NCBI GenBank assembly: GCA_023145555.1
Contig: JAGLDO010000090.1
Span: 1-8,815, forward strand
Length of the DNA stretch: 8,815 nucleotides
Source of the DNA: Bacteroidales bacterium
GTDB lineage: Bacteria > Bacteroidota > Bacteroidia > Bacteroidales > B39-G9
Direction: 5' to 3'
The position numbers and the translations under genes are program-made. The notes beneath the pieces are model-generated. The model saw only the letters and a list, made by a program, of their open reading frames with translations, was not told the origin of the DNA and searched no databases. Positions 3,426 through 8,815 of this stretch are shown piece by piece; the first letter of the stretch is position 1; every line of letters starts with the position of its first letter.

Positions 3426-5375
3426 ATGAAATTAAAATTATATATAATTTTTGGTTTTGTTCTATCAATTATTCTATCTGCAATTTTTCCGTTAACATAC
3501 CATTATGCAAACAAAAATATCCCCCCAATACCAAAACACCATACATACCAAAATGCAGTGATGCATACTTTACCTGATTCTATACAGGCAAAAGCAAAAC
3601 GGAATAAATGTAGAAAGTACATTATTCCTGTTAATTCTGTACAAGGAAAATCAGATTTTTATCCTTCATTAAAAGAAGATATTAATTTGGCATTGGCAAG
3701 TTATACAAGATGGGAATTGATAGTAAGTGAACAGGAAAAGTCAGCTATGAAACAGCGTCATGAGAAAACTATAAATTTATGGGGAGTATTTATCCCGGAT
3801 ATAATACCTCTCACTGCAATGGTGCAATCAAGAATTGCTCGCAACACTAAATATTCAGCTCAAGCTCAATTGATAAAATTATCTGAGAATAATGGTGATA
3901 ATCAAAAACTTATTGTTAAAGTAAATGATGAATTAAAGCAAAGTCTTGTTTTTAAAATTGAAGTGAATTTTGTTCATCCCGACACATTAAAAATGTGGCA
4001 AAAAACACAGAAGTTACAAGAAAAACATTTATCTGCTTTAAAAAAACGTGCAGATTTAAGCATGTACTTTTTAAAAGGCTTTATTTTTTTGCTTCTGGTA
4101 TATATTGCAATACTTATAATGCTTTTTTATTATAATAAACTCAAACAAAAAAAATATGCAGAATATCTTTTAATAGAAATTCAAAAATGTGAACAACTCG
4201 CAGATAAAGGGCATTTTGTAACTGCTATGCAATTGGCTGAGAAATATTTAAAAGTGTTTCCTGATGATACAGATATTATTTCTTTTAAAGAGCGACTTTT
4301 AGATTTTACAAATAATGATCCTAAAAGAGCACAGATTGCTTTTGTTGAGGCTCAAAAACTCAAAATGCGTATAAATATGGCTGAAAATAATCCGATGCAG
4401 ACCTTTTTAAGTCCTGGGGAAAAAGAACGACTGGCACCACTTTTGCCATATTATCCACAATTAAAAGAATCTTATCTTGTTCTGGTTTCAAACGAAGAAC
4501 AAGTTAATAAAAATGAAGAATTTCATACCCAAATAAAAAAGCTGAAGAAATTATTGCTTGCAGGCAAGATTGCTGAAGCTGAAAACATATTTGAGCAAAT
4601 TGAGATTGACACTGATAATAATATTCAGTTAGAAGATATAAATAACAAAATTAAACAAAAAAAAGAAAAGGCCGAACAAGACTATGCACAAATTCAGCAA
4701 AATTTAATAAAGGGTGAGATTATTAATGTACGTAAAAAACTGAAAGACATTTTACAATCTTTTAAAGATATGCCACAAGCACTATCTTTACAGAGAGATA
4801 TTATACAGGCAGAGAGGAAAACGCAATTCGTATTATATCCTCAATATAAAGGGAAAAACATTAATATTTACTGTGGTAACAATTTTACACTCGGACGTGA
4901 AGATGAAAATATTCATCCTGACATAATATTTAATGATAAACGAATTAGCCGTAAACATGCATCTGTTTTTATTGATAACAAACAATTATTTGTAGAAAAT
5001 TTGAATAGCACGGGAGGAACTTATGTTAATGGTAAAAAAATTAGCCGTCAGTCTTTGAAAAATGGGGATGTATTGACACTTGCAAAAATAATTGACCTGA
5101 AAATTTCAATATTTATTACTAAAGACGGAAAATTAGGAGGGGTATTGCTCTCAGGAATGACTATTGATTATATTATTATTGTTTCTTATATTCAAACAGG
5201 CTTTAGAAATGAGAAATTATGTATCAAACCTGACAATTTCTCATTTTATTATAATGATAATATTGCTTTGTTTTCAACAAAAAAAGCAGGATTTATTCTA
5301 AAACAAGATGAACTGATAAAATTAAATGATTATAAATATATAGTGGAGGTTAAAAATGAGAAAGTTACAGATTAA
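3426..5375 (+). CDS. Membrane-anchored FHA-domain signalling protein
   Basis: 649 residues; product not recognised as a named protein. A first membrane segment (about 5-27), an extracytoplasmic segment (about 28-213) and a second membrane segment (about 214-236) are followed by a Lys-rich stop-transfer (NKLKQKK). The C-terminal two-thirds is therefore cytoplasmic. Residues 245-465 are helical and charged, with TPR-like stretches (LADKGHFVTAMQLAEKYLKVFPDD and LLAGKIAEAENIFEQIE). An FHA domain spans about 478-565: G490-R491, S508-R-K-H511, then LNSTGGTYVNG (526-536). FHA domains bind phosphothreonine peptides. Here the Asn of the usual NGT motif is Gly530, which may alter binding. The last 80 residues look like an additional beta-rich domain, perhaps a degenerate FHA. 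It likely relays an envelope signal to cytoplasmic phosphoprotein partners. First gene of an operon; its end overlaps the next gene by 20 bp. Confidence 0.88.
   Translation: MKLKLYIIFGFVLSIILSAIFPLTYHYANKNIPPIPKHHTYQNAVMHTLPDSIQAKAKRNKCRKYIIPVNSVQGKSDFYPSLKEDINLALASYTRWELIVSEQEKSAMKQRHEKTINLWGVFIPDIIPLTAMVQSRIARNTKYSAQAQLIKLSENNGDNQKLIVKVNDELKQSLVFKIEVNFVHPDTLKMWQKTQKLQEKHLSALKKRADLSMYFLKGFIFLLLVYIAILIMLFYYNKLKQKKYAEYLLIEIQKCEQLADKGHFVTAMQLAEKYLKVFPDDTDIISFKERLLDFTNNDPKRAQIAFVEAQKLKMRINMAENNPMQTFLSPGEKERLAPLLPYYPQLKESYLVLVSNEEQVNKNEEFHTQIKKLKKLLLAGKIAEAENIFEQIEIDTDNNIQLEDINNKIKQKKEKAEQDYAQIQQNLIKGEIINVRKKLKDILQSFKDMPQALSLQRDIIQAERKTQFVLYPQYKGKNINIYCGNNFTLGREDENIHPDIIFNDKRISRKHASVFIDNKQLFVENLNSTGGTYVNGKKISRQSLKNGDVLTLAKIIDLKISIFITKDGKLGGVLLSGMTIDYIIIVSYIQTGFRNEKLCIKPDNFSFYYNDNIALFSTKKAGFILKQDELIKLNDYKYIVEVKNEKVTD
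5345..5349 (+). promoter_or_regulatory. Shine-Dalgarno for the LPP20/Ig-like gene
   Basis: GGAGG lies 6 bases before the ATG at 5356, inside the end of the FHA gene. A strong Shine-Dalgarno is uncommon in this window. It fixes this start and ensures translation independent of the overlap. Confidence 0.75.
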
Positions 5376-6858
5376 GATTTGTATCAAACGAATAATTCTA
5401 TTAATGATTATTTTTAATTTTCTTTCATCAACGAAAGCTCAGAAAAACAATTTAAATAATCAAAAAATACAACATACTGTAAAATATTTAAAAGCAAAAC
5501 GTTATCTCGATGCATTAAGAACAAACAAAGATATTTATTATGGTGTTGGAACAACTTCTATTGAAAATGATATTGGGAAAGCAATTATTACAGCAAAAAA
5601 ACTCGCTAAAGCTGAGATTGCTTCAAAAATTAAAAGTGTTGTACACTCAACTGTTCAATTAGTGGTAACAAGCAATTCACAAGAACACGGTAAAACTTAC
5701 TCAGAGGAGATTAAAAAAAACTTTTCTCAAAAAATAGAGACTTACACTGATATTGTTCTCTCTGATATAAATGAAAGTGAACCGTTTATTGATTATCCCG
5801 ATTCCGGATACATTACAACAGCTGTTTATATTAACAAAAGCATCTATAATGAGATGGTTAAAAAAGACATGGAAGCAAAAAAAACAATGATTAAAACAAT
5901 GATTAATATTGGTGATAAGAAATTTGCTGAAAACAATTATTTATCGGCAGTTAATGATTGGTTAGATGCTAAAAAGAAACTGAGTGTTTTTTTTAATAAG
6001 CTTCCTTTACAGGATAATCTTGGCGAAAATAATAATTTACAAGATGTGTCAGCTTATCTTACAGGTAAAATAACCTATTTTTTTAGCGGATTATATCTAA
6101 ATGATATTTCCGGGAAAATTCATTATGATTCAAGAGGTCGATTGAGTAAACCCGTTATGATTAATGCAAAATATCAGGACGAAATACAAAAAATGCATCC
6201 TGTAACAAAACTGCCTCTAAAAGCTGACTTTATAGCCGGACAAGGTAATATTCTTGGAGGAATTACAACAAGCACCTACGGACAAACAAAAATAAATGTA
6301 ACATACATTGACCCTGCCGACAAAAACTCAAATATTAGAATTACCGTTGATACAAGTAGAATAAAGGGTTTGTCTGATTTTCCGAATTTATTAATTCCTC
6401 ATATAGACATATTAATTAATAAAACGCGTACTGTTGCTTTGTCTGTTTGCTTCAATAATAACGGAAATAATTTGTCGCCCGAAGATTTAAAAAATAATAT
6501 ACAATCAAACCTGTTAAATCAGGGTTTGGCTATTGAACCTGTTTCTATTTCTACTGATGTTGTAAATAGTGATGATATTCAGCGTATAAACCAAATTCAT
6601 GCTGATTATTTATTTTATGTTTATATTAAAACACATGATTGCTCAACTTTTGGCGGTTATAAAAATATGTATGTAGGACAATGTACCGGTACTGTTTTTG
6701 TTTATAAACTGCCCCAAGGAAATTTAGTTGCATCACAGCAACTTAAAAATTCTGAAGGGTATGGTTCTTCTGCTTCAGGTGCAGGTTGGGATGCTTACAG
6801 CAAGTTGTCCGATTCGATATTAAATACATGTCAAAAAATGTCGGGAGAAATAAAATGA
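5356..6858 (+). CDS. Exported LPP20-like / Ig-like domain protein of the FHA operon
   Basis: 500 residues. The N-terminus has basic residues, a hydrophobic core (IILLMIIFNFLSS, 13-25) and a probable cleavage after STKAQ, so a Sec signal peptide; there is no lipobox Cys. Residues about 58-165 (YYGVGTTSIENDIGKAIITA onward) resemble LPP20-type domains. A short TPR-like helix pair follows (185-210). Residues about 245-340, with PLKADFIAGQGNILGG..TSTYGQTKINVTYIDP, look like a bacterial Ig-like beta-sandwich. The C-terminal part (about 350-498) is an alpha/beta region ending in a Gly/Ser-rich segment, similar in style to envelope proteins of the CsgG/LpoB type, but I cannot assign it firmly. The protein probably sits in the periplasm or at the outer membrane and may be the extracellular partner of the upstream two-TM FHA protein. 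It overlaps the next gene by 4 bp (ATGA). Confidence 0.8.
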   Translation: MRKLQIKICIKRIILLMIIFNFLSSTKAQKNNLNNQKIQHTVKYLKAKRYLDALRTNKDIYYGVGTTSIENDIGKAIITAKKLAKAEIASKIKSVVHSTVQLVVTSNSQEHGKTYSEEIKKNFSQKIETYTDIVLSDINESEPFIDYPDSGYITTAVYINKSIYNEMVKKDMEAKKTMIKTMINIGDKKFAENNYLSAVNDWLDAKKKLSVFFNKLPLQDNLGENNNLQDVSAYLTGKITYFFSGLYLNDISGKIHYDSRGRLSKPVMINAKYQDEIQKMHPVTKLPLKADFIAGQGNILGGITTSTYGQTKINVTYIDPADKNSNIRITVDTSRIKGLSDFPNLLIPHIDILINKTRTVALSVCFNNNGNNLSPEDLKNNIQSNLLNQGLAIEPVSISTDVVNSDDIQRINQIHADYLFYVYIKTHDCSTFGGYKNMYVGQCTGTVFVYKLPQGNLVASQQLKNSEGYGSSASGAGWDAYSKLSDSILNTCQKMSGEIK

Positions 6859-7802
6859 GTATATTATGCGATCAATGTGGTGAAGCTATTCTTCCCCTTG
6901 CAAATTTTTGTTCCTATTGTGGAACAGAAGCACCTCACAAAACTGTTATTTTAAAAAACGGAAAACAAGAACCTTTTGAAAATCCTGTTTATTGTCCTGA
7001 TTGTGGTAAACCGGCACCTTATGATGCTCTTTACTGTGCTTTTTGTGGTGAATATCTATATCAATTACCTAAAAAAAATATTTTTTATTGCCCTAAGTGC
7101 AAAGAAAAAAATAATATTAATGCAAAAAACTGCACGTCTTGTGGAATGTCATTTATTGACTGGTTTTCGATGAAAGGTATTGTTGCTGACAATCTGGGTT
7201 TAAAAGGGAATATTATTTTGCACGAAACTATGAATGACATATTTTATCATTTTATTTATGACAATACAATTAATATCGGCAAAAATTCCTGTAATGATAT
7301 TATTATCCCTTGCCCATGGGTAAGTAGTCAGCATTGTGAATTAGATATTCAAAAAAACACCTTTATTGATTTCAACAGCAAAAACGGAACTTATATAAAT
7401 CGCGACAATCATAAAATAAAAAATGTGCCGTTAAATAATGTTTTTGAATTTAACATTGCAGGTTCTTTTACATTTACAGTAATACAAATAAAAAATACAT
7501 TTATCTTTCGTTTAACTGCCATTTTGAACCAAAAAGAATGTGAAAAGATCAGTAATATGCAAGCATTAGACGAACTGCGCAAACATTATTATATACTTTT
7601 TTCAGATGATACGAATATTGATATTAATATGACCGATGGAGTTATTGAAAAACAACCTGATGAATTGGAAGAAACATATCATATTAATATAATAAATAAA
7701 TTTTATTATTTTTCCGATTTGTCGCGTAAAATTAATAACCGTCTTATTTTAAAAAAACATAAAAACATACCGGTTAATTGGGAGATAATAGACGATTTAT
7801 AG
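6855..7802 (+). CDS. Zinc-ribbon plus FHA-domain protein
   Basis: 315 residues from the ATG at 6855, preferred over an in-frame ATG at 6786. It overlaps the previous stop as ATGA, has GGGAG at 6843-6847, and places the first Cys pair right after the start. Six CxxC knuckles form three zinc ribbons: CDQC/CSYC (5-8, 19-22), CPDC/CAFC (47-50, 61-64) and CPKC/CTSC (79-82, 93-96). An FHA domain follows (about 135-210): IGKNSCNDI, then WVSSQH (155-160), then DFNSKNGTYIN (172-182). The NGT element is intact, but the usual Gly-Arg is Gly-Lys (142-143) and the Arg of SRxH is Ser158. No membrane segment is seen, so it is probably a cytoplasmic adaptor. The last 100 residues are not recognised. It is probably a scaffold linking phosphorylated partners in the same pathway as its operon neighbours. 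Confidence 0.85.
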   Translation: MSILCDQCGEAILPLANFCSYCGTEAPHKTVILKNGKQEPFENPVYCPDCGKPAPYDALYCAFCGEYLYQLPKKNIFYCPKCKEKNNINAKNCTSCGMSFIDWFSMKGIVADNLGLKGNIILHETMNDIFYHFIYDNTINIGKNSCNDIIIPCPWVSSQHCELDIQKNTFIDFNSKNGTYINRDNHKIKNVPLNNVFEFNIAGSFTFTVIQIKNTFIFRLTAILNQKECEKISNMQALDELRKHYYILFSDDTNIDINMTDGVIEKQPDELEETYHINIINKFYYFSDLSRKINNRLILKKHKNIPVNWEIIDDL

Positions 7803-7926
7803 AACTGTTAATGTCAAGTTTCGGATCTTAAAATTCTTTAAATATTATTTTTAGTATTTTCATAATTCCGTAAGACACATACAAAAAAGTAAATAATGAT
7901 TTAAATTTCATCAATTTCAATATACT

Positions 7927-8682
7927 ATGAAATATTCTGCCAGAACTGATATTGGTAAAAAATATGACCACAACGAAGATACTTTTGTTTTGCCTGAAAC
8001 TAATAAGAAATATAATATTAAAACCCCAGATGTAAAAAACAAAGGAAAACTATTCATACTATGTGATGGCATTGGAGGAGCCAATGCCGGGGAAGTAGCT
8101 AGCGAACTAACTGCCAATTGGATATTTAGAGACTACTATTCTGTTGAAGATACGAGTATTGACTTAACAAAAAAATTAAAGGAAATTATTGAATTGGTTA
8201 ACACAAAAATTTATAATCTAACTCAAGAATATGAAAATTACAAAGGTATGGGGACTACTATTGCCTCTTTATTATTCATTCATAAAAAGGCTTACATATA
8301 TTCTGTTGGCGATAGTAGAGTATATATCTTACATAACAAAAACTTACAACAAATTACTGAAGACCAATCTGAAGTTTGGCAATTGTATAAAACAGGTCAA
8401 ATAACAAAAGATGATATTCAACATCATCCAAGGAATAATATTTTGACTATGGCGATGGGTGTCAATCAAGAAGTTGAAATTCAACAATATGAGTGCAACT
8501 ATAATAAAGGCGATATATTTCTAATATGTAGTGATGGACTTACAGACATGATAAATGAAAAAGAAATAACCAAAATACTCAATAATAATAAATCACTAAA
8601 TAAAATTTCTTCTAATTTAATAAAGGCCGCAAACAAAAATGGAGGTAAAGATAATATAACCGCTATTGTTATTTCTGTTTAA
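7927..8682 (+). CDS. PP2C-family Ser/Thr protein phosphatase
   Basis: 251 residues, the standard length of a stand-alone bacterial PP2C (PppA/Stp-like) catalytic domain. Signature motifs are complete: DHNEDTF (14-20), LCDGIGGANAGEVAS (45-59), GMGTT (107-111), SVGDSRVY (126-133), DQS (146-148), SDGLTD (202-207) and GKDNITAIV (240-248). The metal-binding Asp residues (47, 202, 242) are all present, so it should be an active Mn/Mg-dependent phosphatase. There is no membrane segment, so it is cytoplasmic. The expected role is to remove phosphates from Ser/Thr sites read by the FHA proteins encoded just upstream. The 124-bp gap suggests either a separate promoter or read-through; no Shine-Dalgarno or clear promoter was found. 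The matching kinase is not in this window. Confidence 0.96.
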   Translation: MKYSARTDIGKKYDHNEDTFVLPETNKKYNIKTPDVKNKGKLFILCDGIGGANAGEVASELTANWIFRDYYSVEDTSIDLTKKLKEIIELVNTKIYNLTQEYENYKGMGTTIASLLFIHKKAYIYSVGDSRVYILHNKNLQQITEDQSEVWQLYKTGQITKDDIQHHPRNNILTMAMGVNQEVEIQQYECNYNKGDIFLICSDGLTDMINEKEITKILNNNKSLNKISSNLIKAANKNGGKDNITAIVISV

Positions 8683-8699
8683 GTGTTGCTAAATAATTT

Positions 8700-8815
8700 C
8701 TAAAACTCTGAAGTGAAATAAAATTTTATCTCAGGAAATTTTTCTTGAGCCATCTGCAACGAATAAGCAGAATCGGCAAGAAAAACATCTCGTTGAAATT
8801 TATCTTTGGCAATAA
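8700..8815 (-). CDS. prfC: C-terminal end of probable peptide chain release factor 3 (partial)
   Basis: The minus strand is open from the window edge to a TAG stop (complement of 8700-8702), giving 37 residues that end in LADSAYSLQMAQEKFPEIKF and then YFTSEF. The pattern of a short strand, then L..A.E(K/R)(F/Y)P(E/D)(I/V)xF, then T(S/R)E at the very end fits the C-terminus of RF3, the GTPase that recycles RF1/RF2. This rests on recall of the family ending, without an alignment. It converges on the phosphatase gene with 17 bp between the stops. If right, the locus is chromosomal and the signalling cluster ends here. Confidence 0.6.
   Translation of the reverse strand, partial: IAKDKFQRDVFLADSAYSLQMAQEKFPEIKFYFTSEF

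Noticed and set aside
6786..6854. Upstream ATG start for the zinc-ribbon/FHA gene
   Set aside because: It would overlap the previous gene by 73 bp; the ATG at 6855 has a Shine-Dalgarno-like GGGAG, forms an ATGA overlap and precedes the first zinc knuckle directly.
7840..7859. AT-only hairpin (AAATATTA/TAGTATTT, one G-U pair) as operon terminator
   Set aside because: No GC pairs of strength and only a short T stretch; too weak to call.
7861..7926. Promoter for the phosphatase gene
   Set aside because: A TAAATTTC at 7902 resembles the -7 box, but no TTG lies at the right distance upstream.
7917..8117. Minus-strand ORF opposite the phosphatase N-terminus
   Set aside because: Antisense shadow of a well-supported PP2C gene.

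Overview
The window is AT-rich DNA most likely from a member of the Bacteroidota. The protein families, A-rich leaders with few Shine-Dalgarno sites, one TTG/TAnnTTTG-type promoter and the palindromic intergenic repeats all fit that phylum. This is inference from composition and style; no taxonomic marker is fully present. The right edge holds what looks like the C-terminal end of release factor 3 (prfC) on the minus strand, which favours a chromosomal location over a phage.

Left part (2-2740): a complete diversity-generating retroelement (DGR) in the order target gene with variable repeat (VR), HRDC-type accessory gene, reverse transcriptase, template repeat (TR). The target is a formylglycine-generating-enzyme-like (C-type lectin fold) protein preceded by a Q/E/K-rich helix, and its N-terminus lies outside the window. 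VR (699-825) and TR (2474-2600) align without gaps over 127 bp. They differ at 19 sites, and every one is an adenine in TR (12 A to T, 6 A to G, 1 A to C); no non-adenine differs. TR has 14 AAY codons, 13 of them altered in VR. The RT has YMDD and the DGR-type IGNLTSQ motif. A 12-bp inverted repeat encloses TR, and a second 9-bp stem-loop lies about 80 bp beyond it, where DGR template RNAs usually carry a structured spacer.

Middle (about 2740-3425): a gene-free stretch built from several families of palindromes and direct repeats, one of them a plausible terminator. It ends in a good promoter candidate.

Right part (3426-8682): a four-gene phosphothreonine-signalling cluster. It contains a two-TM protein with a cytoplasmic FHA domain, an exported LPP20/Ig-like protein, a zinc-ribbon plus FHA protein, and a PP2C phosphatase. 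The first three genes overlap (20 bp and 4 bp) and form an operon; the phosphatase follows after 124 bp. No kinase is visible, so the matching Ser/Thr kinase must lie elsewhere.

Working together: the HRDC protein and RT should copy TR RNA into adenine-mutagenised cDNA that replaces VR, changing the tip of the lectin-fold target. Whether the diversified target feeds into the FHA/PP2C module is an open and interesting possibility. The repeat-filled gap between them could equally mean that two independent loci happen to be neighbours.
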